A program made the position numbers and the translations under genes. This document shows positions 33,436-45,700 of a DNA stretch of 64,000 nt, one piece after another. The stretch comes from Chinchilla lanigera. Its lineage: Eukaryota; Chordata; Mammalia; Rodentia; Chinchillidae. The notes under the pieces were generated by a model. The model did not search any database, was not told the origin of the DNA, and saw only the letters and a program-made list of their open reading frames with translations. The first letter of the stretch is position 1. Each line of letters begins with the position of its first letter. Where the stretch lies: NCBI RefSeq assembly GCF_000276665.1, contig NW_004955402.1:1410266-1474265 (forward strand), given 5' to 3'.

Positions 33436-34310
33436 TGTAGTTGGGGTTCTGCAAGGGGAATAATATAACACAGGACACACATTTGATAAAATTATTTATA
33501 ATAGTTACCCAAAGAGTTATATACAAAGAGAGGGCAGGAAATCTGTCTACACACTAGAGACCAAAGAATCCAGCTGAGGGCCTGGATCCCACAGTAATGT
33601 CTGCATAAGTCCAGCTGAAGACCTAGCAATACCTCCCATGAGTCCAACTGGAGGACTAGAGCCCATGACAATGTCTTATGCAGGCTTGTTTCACAGATCT
33701 GCACTGGGAAGGCCCAAAGGTCAGTGGTGGAAGCTAGAAAGTCTGTGCCAGCAGGATGAAGGATCTGTGCCAGCAGGCTGAGGGATCGGCACTGGAGCCA
33801 GGAAGCGACCACAAAGTAAGATCCAGAGCTCCCCTCAAAAGTACCACAGCCGTCCTCAGTAACAGTGAGGTCCTGAGCTCCTCCAGTGATGAGGGAAGCT
33901 GAGTTCCCAACAGGAACATGACAAGCTTCTCCAGGAGACAGACCAAGGCACACCATCTTCCCCTCTAGAGCCAGGAAGGGATGCTCAAAGTGAGGACCAG
34001 AGCTCCCCCAGTGAATCATAGCCATTCTCAGCAACAACAAGGTCCTGAGCTCCTCCTCTGATGAGGACAACCAAGTTCATGAGGAAAGCCAGCACAACAG
34101 GGTCTTCCAGCAGAATAGCCCAAGAGAACCCACAGCTCCCTACCAGCTTCCCAACAGTTCTACCTGCTCCCAACAGCCTAACTTCCTCCTCTCCAGTCCT
34201 GCCTCTTATGCTGCGGGCAACAATCGTCAGGTGGGCCTCCCACACCCAGCACCACGCTGGTTCAGTTCAGCTGGGGGTTACAAGCTGACCACCAGGTGCC
34301 AATCTACCAC
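33436..34310. repeat. LTR-like repeat with internal tandem duplications
   Basis: The start (AATAATATAACACAGGACAC, ATTATTTATAATAGTTACCC) and end (GGTGGGCCTCCCACACCCAG) have the layout of the block at 930-1410. Inside, an imperfect unit of about 170 bases beginning CCAGGAAG recurs at 33799 and 33970; both contain AGGTCCTGAGCTCCTCC and a GATGAGG word. Near 33565-33670 the phrase AGTCCAGCTGAAGACCTAG recurs three times with variation. The 192-codon antisense frame here reflects the repeat, not a gene. Confidence 0.6.
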
Positions 34311-36866
34311 AAAAGCGAACATACCTAAAATGAGCCTTCCCTGTCCCTTTCCACCCTGCCCCTGCTCTGTCTTCTCCCTTCCTTCTCTACTTCCAGATTT
34401 CACTAACTGAAGCCACTCTTTGCCCAGCTGTTCAAACTATAAACCTAGGTATTTCTTCCTTAGGGTTACTGTCTGTGTTTATTGATTATCTATTTTTTCT
34501 TGGGGTTGAATCTATAACCCCCTTTATTTATTGTTCTGAAACTTACTTAAAAATCCTGTGGGAATAAAATTTCTTGTTATTATCTGCTATGGTAATGACA
34601 AAGAAACAGCACATTGCAATTCATTGTTATTAAGATTAAATGATCAACCTACTATTTGTGGATTGTCTATCGGGCTAATACTACACTGATGATAACTAGT
34701 AAGCATGGTCACTTCCAAATTTTTAGTCCTTCTGGCAGCAGTTTAGACTCATAAATTCTTTCTTGCAGGCTTGCAGGTGAAAATGTTCCCTTCATCTGTC
34801 TTCCTAAGAACCCAGGGAGACCCGGAGCTTGAAGGGGAAATGCTCCACTGGCCCCCTGCTTTCCTTCTGTGCCAAACACACATGTTCATGTTTATTCTCA
34901 GACTCTAAATCCCTACTGAGTTTAAATTCCTTCCCTGTGTTTAAGTTGTAGAGAATTATTTGAGATGAGATTTGATGAATGCCAGGGGTATCTCCAAAGG
35001 GCATGGTCTTAGTTTATGTGGTTGGTTCTGCAGTGACTTCATATCTGTTTTTTATGAATAAGGAGAAAAGACCATGGTGAACTTCTTAGGGCTGCTGCAT
35101 TTGCTTTTAGACATTGTGGTGTTGGGAGCTGGAGGGCATGGATTCCTTTCAGGCCATGCCAGTGTTCAAATAGCAGGAAAGGACAGAGATGTAGCTGGCT
35201 CCAGGACTTATTTGAGGACGGGAGACTTGCAGTACAGGTAAGGACACGCAAGAGCCTCAGAGGAGGGCAGAGCAACTGCCTCCAGGCAGGTGGAAGGTCA
35301 CCTGGAATTCTGGCCCATCTGGAAAAACGGATCCTCTTCCTGCCTGATGCTATCAGAAATACCACAGTCAGGGATGCGTTTACAGCTTCCTGCCCTTAGA
35401 CAAAGCACTGATACTAGGGGCGAGCAATGGAGCTAAGCTTTGGGCATCCTTGTACTGTCACAGTTTGTGTCTAAGGAGAATTTGAGGGAAGCATTAAGAG
35501 GTTGGGTTATGCAGTGTGTAGGGCATGGGAGAGAGGACCTATGGGAACTGTTGCAGAGATCAGGCAGAAGGGTAGGTCACAGCACAGCGGGTGAAACTGA
35601 AGAGCACAGGTGGAGAAACTGAAGAGCACAGGTGGAGCAGGAGTGTTCTGCGGGTGCAGCTTCTGGGTAGAACTCTTCCCATCGTCACATCCTCTACCCT
35701 CTATCCTCAGGGCCTCCGGAGTGCTCTGCTGTTACAGCTGTCACAGCCCTGCCTTAGGGCACTTCCAATCTCATGGAATCTCCCTGATCTTCCCCATGTC
35801 CCTGAGACTTGGAGAAATGATCTTGTTTTATGGTCTGCCTGTTCTAATTGTTCTGACTTTTTGCATGCAGTTCTATTTCCACAGTAGAAGCGAAGGCATG
35901 TGTGTTGGTGAGTGACCTGTGTGTGACACAGGTACTTTCTCCACCAGGCAGAGAGGAGATGGGTGACAGTGATCACCCCACTTGGACATGGCAGGAGGGG
36001 CTTGCTAGTAAGGAGACCACCGGTCCTATGAAATGAGAGGTGTTTATGTGGCAGATCCACAGATCTTCCTCATATAATTCCAAGAGTCCTAGAGGCACAC
36101 ATTCTTTAACCTGTACAAATTTCTCTATTAACTTCAATTTTCCAACTTACATTCTGAAATCTACTTCATCACTCAACAAATGTCACATGCTGCTTAAGTG
36201 CCTCTGAGCTTTCTCATGTAGGTTTTGTCCATCTATGAGCATAAAGCGCAGCACATGAGTGGACAGCAGAAAGCCAGGTGAGGCCAAAGCTGCCCAGCTG
36301 GGACAGCGACCCTAGGCTGCCTCAGGGGGCTCAGAGGACACACTGATGTGCTCTGCCTGTGTGTCCCCGCCCTCCAGCTCTGTCTACATGGGGGAAGCCA
36401 CTAGGTTATTTCTGACAACTTTTCCTGCATTTAAAAACATTTTTGAACAATTTTGTTGAATTGCTTTTTCAACAGGTAGCCAAAGAACAGTGGGAACACA
36501 GCCATTTCCATTCCTGACTCATTGCAGGATGCAGGCCCCCACACACTCTGAGCTCCTCTGGGAAAAACGGTGCCTCATCCACCCATGCAGTCAGCTCTCC
36601 AGGAAGCCTCTGCATCCAGCCAGCTTGACAGCTAAGATGAACCACTCACCATGGGCGTCAAAACACTGAGGCAAAGCTAATAAACACACTACCTTATACC
36701 AACATTCACACTCATACCTTTACACACATATATAGTGAAAGAAGCCACACTCCAGTTGCAGAGGTTCTGTATTAGCCTGAGGAAAATATTTTGATTAAGA
36801 GAGAAGTTGGCATTATTTGAAAAGAAATGACAAGTATGTCACCTCAAAGGAAAAAAGAGAGGACTT
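34311..36866. other. unannotated; contains a 22-bp tandem duplication
   Basis: At 35593-35636 a 22-base unit beginning GAAACTGAAGAGCACAGG is present twice in perfect tandem. No gene or named repeat was found in the rest. Confidence 0.45.
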
Positions 36867-37010
36867 TTTTTTCTTTTTCTTTTGAGATGGGGGTCTTGCT
36901 ATCTTGCACAGGCTAGCCTTGAGCTCCTGGGTTCAGGCAATACTCCTGTTTCAGCCTCCCAAGTGCCTGCCGCTATGGGGCTACAAGTGTGCACCAATGT
37001 GCTTGCCTTA
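36867..37010 (-). mobile_element. diverged B1 SINE, antisense
   Basis: T-rich tail, TTTTGAGATGGGGGTCTTGC, CACAGGCTAGCCTTGAGCTC, TTTCAGCCTCCCAAGTGCCT and GTGTGCACCAATGTGCTTGC form a diverged B1. Confidence 0.8.
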
Positions 37011-38214
37011 AAGATGATCTTTTTAAAGCTACAGTAAAAATGAGGCAGGGTACATGTCAGATCCCAAGTGTAAACACTCCCACATAATCATAAAATTGAT
37101 AAAATAAGCAGAAATGGTGAGAACAAAAACTGTATTTTTAATTTGGCCTTAAGCTGCTACAAGGGCAAGAAATTTGTTCCCTTAAAAAAACTTGATTGAA
37201 CCATACAATCAAAGAAAACTATTTGCTAAGGAACTGGGTCTGCGACGACACAGCTTGGGTCACTTCTGGGAAGCCGCTGGGGAGCACTCAGGCACCGCCG
37301 TCACCCGAGGCGATTTCACAGCGGGAAGCAGAGGCTGAGCCCCTGAAGCACCCGCTCCCCCGTCACTGGTCTGCCCTCAGTTCACTATAGGTCCCTTCTT
37401 CATCGGGGATCTGGCTGGAGGCTCGGCACTGTCTTCCCAGGGTGACACAGGACTCCCTGGACCTGGACTGTTTGGCCACTGCTATGGCTCAAGAGAAAGC
37501 CCTGAGGCCCAGCACGGAAGGTCTGGCTGCGAGGGGAGACAGGGGTCAAGAGGAGCCCAAGCAGGAGCCAGGGAGGCTCAGGCCAGGCCTTCAAGCATCA
37601 GAGTCATCGCACCCTCAGTCTGCAGAGGACAAGACTCATCTGCAGGGGAAGGGATGATGCTTCAAAGCACATCCCCAGTGCATGCAGGAAAACGTGAAGG
37701 TTACAAGGTCTATGAAACAAGAACTGCCCCTGCAAAGGTATGCATTTTTTTAAGGCTTTAAATACATAGGGATAGGTGCCGCCCTATGGCTGAGGGTTGT
37801 GGTACTTAATTCAGAAGAGCCCGCAGAGGCTGGGGTGCAGCCAGTGGCAGGTGCACGCTCAGCAGTCTACCGAAGAGGGGGCTGGTGGACCCTCCCTCAC
37901 CTGTACAAAGAGCAACCAGGGCTGGCATCTGTTGTTCCCTTTACAGTTATTTCTGTGCATGGGGTCAGCTGTGGAGCCAGCGGTGAGGTGGGGACACTGG
38001 GAGCCTCAGTTGGCTGGACACCCAGGTGGGAACACCCTCTGTGCCCTCCCAGTCCCCCAAGCAAGGATGTCCTGGTGGGCATGGTCACCCCTAGACCACC
38101 TTGCAGGGCAGCAAGTCCCCTTGCTCCCGGGGACTGACACCTGGTGCAGGCACTGAGGAGGAGGAAAGGGTTGTCTGGCTCACAGTTCAGTAGCTGTGGG
38201 CCCAGGCACACAGT
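37011..38214. other. unannotated
   Basis: Moderately GC-rich from 37230 on. Overlapping frames near 37800-38210 on both strands have no recognisable domain. Confidence 0.4.
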
Positions 38215-38360
38215 ACACGGTGGTGGGAGCTGTGTTGTGAGTGGCTTCTCACCTCATGGAAACCAAGAAGCACAGATAGAGGAAGGGGTCCTTCTCTATC
38301 CCCCCTGAGGCCACGCCCCCAGTGACCTCACTTCCTCCCATCCGGCCCTGCCCAAGCGCA
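38215..38360 (-). repeat. MaLR-type LTR fragment, antisense
   Basis: TGGCTTCTCACCTCATGGAA, AACCAAGAAGCACAGATAGA, CCACGCCCCCAGTGACCTCA and CTTCCTCCCATCCGGCCCTG form the antisense MaLR pattern. Confidence 0.6.
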
Positions 38361-39962
38361 GGAGCACCAGCGGTAGGGACTACACCTCCGGCACAGGGCA
38401 TCTGGGAACCAAACCATGGCAGCCGCTGGCACTGCAGCTCCTGCTCTGCTGGGGGAGGCGGCTGAGGAAAGATAGCTCGACACCAGTTGTTGAAGTCTTA
38501 TCTCTGTGACAGACGGACAAACTATGACAACCAAGAGACACATGAATGAAACTCAGAGTGCACAGGTGAGGATCTCCACGAGCTGTGGGAATGGCAGGTC
38601 CGACAGAAACCCGCAGAGACCGAGGAGGAGCACTTGGGAGAGCTCCAAATGGAGTAGAAGGGTGCAGGAGCCATTAGCCCACGATGCTGTGTTCAAAGAG
38701 CAGCCGCCTGTGAAACGAGACACAGGCAGAGCTCTTGGAAACCAGAACTGACACACACAGATGGAGATGGAAGGAGAGAGATCGATACAAGGTGGAATTA
38801 TTTAATACTATATGGCTCAAGTTCTAACTATTCATCTTGGACAAATCTCTCATGGCACTCCAGAAAGAAAAAAAAAAAAAAAAGAGATAGAGAACGTGAG
38901 AGAAAAGTTTAAAAACAAAGAAGACTGTTTGAGGACATCCAGTACCTATCTGAGAGGACTTCCAGAAAGAATTCAAGAAGGGAAAAGGTGAAAATAACTT
39001 TTAAGAAAGAAAGAAAAAGAAAAGAAGGAAGGAAGGAAACAAGGAAAAGAAGGAAGAAAGTTAGTTCGTTTTAAATAGTTTACTGAATGCAAAAAAAAAA
39101 AAAAAATTGAGAAGCGAATGCTATAAGTCTTCTGAATTTTAACAAGAGAACATTCTTAAAGGTCTCACCATAAAACAAAACAGGCAAAAACCAGAACAAA
39201 CCAACCACACATGAGACTTTTGCCAGTACCAAGAGATTGTAGGACTAGGGCAAAATCACTGTGTGTTAGGATAAACAAGTCTTTCCTGATGCAAAAAGAC
39301 TCAGTGTATTCGTATCTTTAATATAAACAAAATTAATAAATGAGAAGTTGGAATAAATACACTAGGTGAGTCATTAAAAGAGAAAGTCACGGGCCGTGTG
39401 AGTCTGTGATGAACAAAGATGCCAGCAGCATGGATTTAACTCTTACAGTGAAAAACGTGAGTGCCTACATTTACTAGCTAAATCAGAAATCTATATTCAT
39501 ATAGTGATTGCAGATATAATGATTCTGGGACTCTGGATGGAAACATACCAAAATTAAGATGGAAGTTGAAAGTAAAGGACAACAACATGTAAAGCGAACT
39601 ACGTTTTAAGAAAAGAGTAAGCAATTAAATACAGGATGTGGTTGCTGCTCCAGTCACAAGTGTAATGTAGCGGGCATAAAAAGCAGCCCTCGCCAAAATT
39701 CGAAATCCCAGCACTATTTATACACAGTGTGTGACAGTTTTAAAGTGTATGTTTGTGTGCATGGGTATAGAGGATTCACAATAGTAGTCAAGATAATTAC
39801 AGAAGTGACAGAAGTTCAGAATTGGAGTGAGAATTGAAAACAGCCACTTAAACAGACTGAACCTCAGAGACAATTCCAAATATATGAGACTGTAACTCAT
39901 AATAATGTTGCAATTTCACCAAATTATCTTGGAATCTTATAAGCCAAAGGTGTTTTTGTTTT
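38361..39962. other. mostly unannotated; A-rich, purine repeats, likely L1-derived
   Basis: A runs at about 38868-38884 and 39090-39106, and a GAAA/GGAA-rich tract at about 39003-39061. The A-rich plus-strand style from 38770 to 39600 suggests an old L1 piece, but ordered landmarks are weak. Confidence 0.4.
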
Positions 39963-40178
39963 GCTGGGCATGGTGGTGTACACCTGTGATCCCAGTGCTA
40001 TGGGAGGCTAGAGCAGAAGGGTTGTAACTTTGAACCAGCCTAGGCAATTTCGTTACTTACTGGGACCACATCTCAAAATAAAAATAAAAAAGGGCTGGGG
40101 ATGTAGCTCACTGAGGAAGACCTCAGTGTCAACTGGTACTGGTTCAATCTCTAGTACTGAGGGAAAGAGAAAAAAAAC
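39963..40178 (+). mobile_element. B1-ID dimeric SINE
   Basis: A sense 7SL-derived part (GGGCATGGTGGTGTACACCT, GATCCCAGTGCTATGGGAGG) is joined through an A-rich linker (AAAATAAAAATAAAAAAGGG) to an ID part (GGCTGGGGATGTAGCTCACT, then GGTTCAATCTCTAGTACTGA). Head-to-tail B1-ID fusions are known dimeric SINEs in some rodents. The copy is moderately diverged. Confidence 0.82.
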
Positions 40179-40404
40179 AAATCTCATGCGAAAATGGGAA
40201 AAGGCCAAAAATGCTGTTTTTTGTCTCATTGCCAAGAATTTACAAATTTTGATCATAGATCATGTTTCTGAGGATGCACAGGCAGAAACTCCCAAACACT
40301 TTATAAAAACATCAAGAATCCCTTAAGAGTTTCCTTGATATGTATGGCACAAAATGATAACGTCACTCTGCTTATTTGGTGTATATAAATTCTCAATTAT
40401 TTTT

Positions 40405-40488
40405 GATGTGGTCCTATTTTAATGTTTGTGTCTTGTGTCCTTTGCTTATTTCTAAATGGCTTGCTTGTCTTTGTATTATTGAATTATA
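40405..40488. repeat. 84-bp direct repeat, copy A (donor position)
   Basis: It begins GATGTGGTCCTATTTTAATG and ends TTATTGAATTATA. It fits the expected L1 order here, so it is likely the original copy. Copy B lies 605 bases to the right with one mismatch. Confidence 0.95.
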
Positions 40489-40507
40489 GTTCTTTATATA
40501 TTATAAA

Positions 40508-40563
40508 GATAAGACCCTTATCAGATATGTAATTTGATAAGACCTTTATCAGATATGTAATTT
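40508..40563. repeat. 28-bp tandem duplication
   Basis: Units at 40508-40535 and 40536-40563 begin GATAAGACC and end CAGATATGTAATTT, differing at one base. Confidence 0.95.
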
Positions 40564-41009
40564 GCAATTTTTTTTTTGCATTCTGTGAGTTGTCTCTTCC
40601 TGTTCTTAGTGTGGTGTCATTCAATACACAGAAGTATTTAATTTTGATTAAGTATATTTGTCTATTCTTTCCTTTGGATATTTGTGCTTTTGGTACCATA
40701 TTTAAAAAACGATTTCCTGGTCTAAGATCACAAAGGTTTGCACTTGTATTTCCTTCTAGGAGTTTTATAGCTTGAGTTCTTCATTTGCATCTTTGTTTAC
40801 CCTTCAGGGTGAGGTAGGCATCCAACTTCCTTCTTTTGCCTGTGGCTAGCCAATCATCCTGGTTGACTATTGTGTTCTTTCCCAATAAATGGCTTTGACT
40901 GTCTTGTTAAAAATCAGTTGACCACAAACAGGGCTATCTATTTCTGGACTCTCAGTTACACGCCACTGACCTATATATCCATCCACAATCAAGAGCTCAC
41001 TGCCTTGGT

Positions 41010-41093
41010 GATGTGGTCCTATTTTAATGTTTGTTTCTTGTGTCCTTTGCTTATTTCTAAATGGCTTGCTTGTCTTTGTATTATTGAATTATA
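41010..41093. repeat. 84-bp direct repeat, copy B (inserted)
   Basis: It matches copy A at 83 of 84 positions by eye. It lies where L1 sequence would otherwise run from ACTGCCTTG directly into a TTTGTGGTAGATTTTGAAG block, so it interrupts the L1 order. Confidence 0.95.
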
Positions 41094-41152
41094 TACCTTT
41101 GTGGTAGATTACTATACCTTTGTGGTAGATTACTATACCTTTGTGGTAGATT
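41092..41152. repeat. 21-bp triplication
   Basis: Three head-to-tail copies of a unit beginning TATACCTTTGTGGTAGATTA, at 41092, 41113 and 41134 (the last slightly short). It directly abuts copy B of the 84-bp repeat. Confidence 0.96.
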
Positions 41153-41929
41153 TTGAAGTGGGAAATGTGTGTTTCAATTTTGTTCTTTTTCAGGAATGCT
41201 TTGGCTGTAGTGGGTCCCTTAAGTCTTGATATGAATTTTAGGATGAGCTTCTCAATTAGGACCAGAAAAATTCCAGCTGTGATTCTGACAGAGATAATAT
41301 TGAATTTGTGATCAATGAAATTAATTTATGCAGTGATATCAGTCTTAATGATCTTAAATCTTCCAACTGATAAACACAAAATGTCTTGCATTGATTTAGT
41401 TCATCTTTCATTCTTTCAGTGTTTTATAGTTTTCAGTGTGTAATTTGTGTGGGTCTTGTACTTCTTTGGCTAAGTTTCTTCCTTATATTTTATTCTTTTG
41501 ATGGTATAACAGATGAAGTTTTCTTTATTTTTGTATTTTTATTGCCAATATGTTGTAATAAAAGTAATTTTCCATGTTGCTGTTATATCCAGTAACTTTG
41601 CTAAATTTATTACCTCAAATGGGTTATTAGAGAGAGAATTTAATATAATTGTATGTAATATCTGAATTTTCCTGCTAGAATTTGGTAGTCAGGGCTTGAA
41701 CTTTTGTAAGTAGTAGAGCATAAGATTGGAATCTCATCTCTCTCATGGATTTAGCCAATACCAGTATTAACATCAAGCTACTGACCTGGTTATATTACCT
41801 CATGTATGATGGGCCCTTCCTCTTAGAAGGAGCTGTCACTGAACATCTGAAACCTATCATGGATCAGGAATGTACATGGCTGTGTTCCTACTGTTCTTTG
41901 GCCAACTATTTAAAAGTCTCATGAGGAAA

Positions 41930-42315
41930 TAATTGTGTGTGCTTAACAATCTGTTTTTAATTTTGATTTTTATTAGCACATGTTTGCAGTCCATAATGAT
42001 TACATTCCAGCCATTGGTACATGTAGATGACACATCTTACTTCTTTTTACATCTTCTTCCACTTCCTTCCCTCTACCTCCCTACATCTCTTGGTCCCCTT
42101 CCCATTTGTGAAAGATTTATCTTCCTGTTTCCTATTATGTATCTTGTATTTTGCTCTTTAATTTATTTATACTTTGGGTTTCTCATATAAGAGAAACCAT
42201 GTGATGTTTAAACTTATGTGTCTCACTACTGTGCTATAAAGGACAAATGTGGGTCATTGGTAGGAAAATAGATGTACCTTGAGACCATAATGTCAAGTAA
42301 AAAAAAAAAAAAAAG
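41930..42315 (-). mobile_element. LINE-1 3' UTR insertion with inverted 5' end
   Basis: Bases about 41940-42225 are antisense L1 3' UTR, matching the copy at 12160-12420 (CATAATGATTACATTCCAGC, TTGGTCCCCTTCCCATTTGT, GGGTTTCTCATATAAGAGAA). From about 42235 to 42300 the next L1 segment appears on the plus strand (TTGGTAGGAAAATAGATGTA, GAGACCATAATGTCAAGTA), followed by an A run. The inverted piece is the one expected next in the L1, which is the structure made by twin priming. Confidence 0.85.
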
Positions 42316-42365
42316 ATTTTTTAAATTCAAGAAAATTGTCAGAAATAACTTAGAGGCAGGTTGAT

Positions 42366-42720
42366 GAAGGCAAGTTCTGCAAATGGGGACACACACAAGC
42401 ATGGTTGTTCATAGCTAAACATGCTCTTAGAAAGCAGGGGAAGTACTGGAGGAAAGTCTTTGAGGGATGTGCCTCTGCAGGATGTATCTGCCTATCTCTC
42501 ACTGCTGTGCTTTCGCTGGGCTGTGCTTCCCAGCTGCCGTGAACTACGACCTTTTCTCTACCACATCAAAGCAGCTTTGCTCCACCATTCACTTACTCCA
42601 TGATGTTCTGCCTTTAAGCCAGTCAACCACAGACTGGAACCTACAAAACCATGAGCCTGATTAACACTCTTGTCACTTTAGGTGTGGGTGTGAGGTACTG
42701 TGTCCCAGCAGTGGGGCGGT
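42366..42720 (+). mobile_element. MaLR-type LTR, sense
   Basis: Ending pattern: CCACAGACTGGAACCTACAA, AACCATGAGCCTGATTAACA, GTGAGGTACTGTGTCCCAGC. The polyadenylation signal has decayed. The left boundary is approximate. Confidence 0.6.
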
Positions 42721-45700
42721 TGACCATTACGTGTGAACATGAACATATGTCTATAACAGAATTAGGGGCAGTAGTTCAATTTAAACCTCCTGGTTTCTGA
42801 CCCTGAGTTAGAATCCATTTTCTGTTTTATTTATAAGTCAACATTGACATGTACTGTCCCCTGAAGGATAAAAACACCTTCAACCAGTAATGTGTTCGAT
42901 AAGACGTTTTCATGTTTAAATGTGTTTTTAAAAACATTTAAACTTTTAAAATTCAAAAGTTTAGACATTTAACATCCACAAGGCAAAATAAAAGAAGAAA
43001 ATATCCCCTTGTATGACATCATCATTCAGAGGACAACATCACAGAAACATTTTTATTGATGAAAATTCAAAGGTGTGTGTTTTATGTCATAAACCAGCTT
43101 TTCAGAAGCAGCTTGTAGTACTAAAATTACATCACTCAGCAACATTTATTGCCATCTAGTTAACAAACATACATGGCAGTTTAGTCATTCAGCTCCTGGC
43201 AGCTATTTTAACTTTGTATGTCATCAGGAGTCTTTGTTGCTTAGTGTTAAATATTCTGTGAGAGCTTTATTGATATTTTTTCACTTACAAGATACATATT
43301 TGATTATTTTTGATTTTAAAGATTTCTGGTTTGTTTTATGAATCTCCAAAGAAAGAGCTTTCTGGAACTGGTTGCTAGACTGGCTGTAGGTTATCTATCT
43401 ATTTTTCCTAAAAGCTTTATTAATTATGAGCTTCACTCTTTCTATAATTTTTATTGGTCTGTTTATGACTTGTTTTTGAAGTGTCTTGGGGTGCCAGGAA
43501 ACTCCACAGGGGTGTGGCTGTGGCCATCCTCCTGGCATGGGTGGGGACCCACTGCCTTTATTGTTTTGATGGGTGTCAAGCTGTCCCATAATGCACAAAG
43601 GGTTTAGCTGTTATAAACACCTGGCCTGCACTGCCTTCCTTCCGAGCCAAAACTCTAAGAATGAGATGATCCTTGGGCATCTGGTCCTGGCTATGGTCTG
43701 TTCATGAGTGGCTCCTGGTCCCATCTATGAAGATGGTGTCTAGGTGCCTGTTCTCCTGGGGACGCTTTAGGTTCAGGGGAGACCTCAGCCCACTGCGCCC
43801 CTCCATCAGCTTGGCCTTAAGCCCAAGCCCTTGATTCTCTCTATCAACCAAAACTACATTGGCAGAAGGACCCATAGATGTTGCTTGGAGAATTGCCAAT
43901 GATTGCGTTTTCTGGATACTATAAAATCTACCCTGGGATCACAGTGACTGATGAGATCTGGACTGAAGACCGCACACAGGCCATGCTGGGAAGTTGCTGT
44001 TGCTGAATTTGGTGTGGTCGTGAACGCCTGCTTTGAGAGCACTGCTGAGGGTCAGCCCTTGCCGTGTCCTCCTGCAATGGCCGCCCAAGGCACTTCTTCT
44101 GTCTCCAGGCTCTGCTCAGAAGTTCACTGCTCTTTGCTGTCGGTGGCAGCAGGAGGTCCCTGGCGCTGCTTTGCGGTTGTTCCAAGCAGTACCATTGGTT
44201 TTCCTGTCTGTCTTGTTGGCTGTGGCCAAATGCTGGGAGCCCTGGCTGGGGACACTTCTCACAGAGACGGAGGACCGCGGAGGCCTGGGTTGGGCATGAT
44301 CGTTACTGCTGCTCTCACTGCCTGCTCCCTCTATTTCTTGGGATTTCTCCACCACTTCTATGCATGTGTTTATATAAGTTATTTGCATTCTGCTTTCCTC
44401 AATATATAAAGGAAGGAATAAAACATGTTTAAAATTACACTATATGTACTATATAGGATTGATGGAATCCACACACACCCACTCTTAAAGATAGCAATTT
44501 GGCAACTAAGCCTCATTTCTGACAATTAAATGGAAAGCTTTATCCCACACTTACCCTTGACCCCAAAGACCTTGGATTTGACTTGACCTCTGGCATGACC
44601 TTGTGCCAACCTTGCCCATGCCCCTCCTCACCCACTTTTACCTTTCAACTGCGGGGCTGGGGTGCCAGCCTCTGGAAGGGACGCTGCCGCTTTGACGGAG
44701 CTGTTGGTGTCATGAATGCATGGCCGTGAGTTGGTGGGCAGATGATCATAACTCGAGATCAGTGCCACGCCAGCCCTGCCAGGTGCCAGGACAGGATGAC
44801 GGCCAGGCAGGACCTGTCTGGATGAGGCTTGGTTCAGGAGGGGCAAACAGACTTCTTGTCCCATCACTCAAGGAAGTGACTGCCTCTTCCTTTCTCCTCT
44901 GGCTGTGAGAAGAAACACAGAGACGTCAGTGTGGCTGAGTCAGGGAGCCCCGCCTGCGGATCTGTACGGGTCTTGTGACTTCCATCCCCTCCACCTGTCC
45001 GTAGAGTTTGACTGTGACAAGGTGAGCAGCGGAAGGTCAGGATGGGGTCAGGTTAGTTCACAAAGATCTGACAGCACAGCGTTAACTGAGAGGGCGTCTT
45101 TTCTCCTGCCCATTAGTGTTTAGCAGAGCAGAAGTGGCGGCAACGCTGGAACTGGGGGGGATGTGACCAGAGCACCCGGAGTGGTGCAGTCTGCATCCTA
45201 CGGATGCGGAGCCCCGCTGTGGGTCAGTGAGTGCTGACGCTGACTCCAGGGTCTGCCCCTTCAGCTGCTCCTTCCTCCACAGCATTGACCATTTCACTTT
45301 ATCGGCATGGATTGTGCTGCCTTTGGGATAATCCCGTTTTCACATGATTGCATTTCAGCTTTGCAGACATTGCCTAAGGTTTTTGGGTTCAGACGCCTTA
45401 CCTTCCCTCCTGCAGCAAGGGCTGTGTCTGTGTGGGTGATGCGAATGATGTGTAGGATGTAGTCGCACATGGCTTCCTCCCACCTGTGGCCTGAGGCAGG
45501 GACAGAAGAGATCTCAGCCTTGGGGAGCAGGGAGATGGAGGCTTGGGGGGGCCTGGGGTAGCTGCATTTTAATGTGGAAAACAGAATTTTCCTTAAGTAA
45601 AAATGATATTTTCCCACACAGAGCTGTCAGCATTCTGGAAAGAAAAGGAAATGGTTTTCAAGAAATGCAACTTAAAACATTTTTATAGGTTTAGAAATTG

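Larger units (their letters stand above)
40330..41690 (-). mobile_element. LINE-1 ORF2 3' part, antisense, locally rearranged
   Basis: Antisense L1 landmarks in order: GCATTCTGTGAGTTGTCTCT, GATTTCCTGGTCTAAGATCA, CTATTTCTGGACTCTCAGTT, TTTTAGGATGAGCTTCTCAA, TATCCAGTAACTTTGCTAAA. It holds three local duplications, listed separately. Confidence 0.88.

Noticed and set aside
33492..34070. 192-codon antisense frame
   Set aside because: It reads through the tandemly duplicated LTR-like block; its apparent internal protein repeats mirror the DNA repeats.
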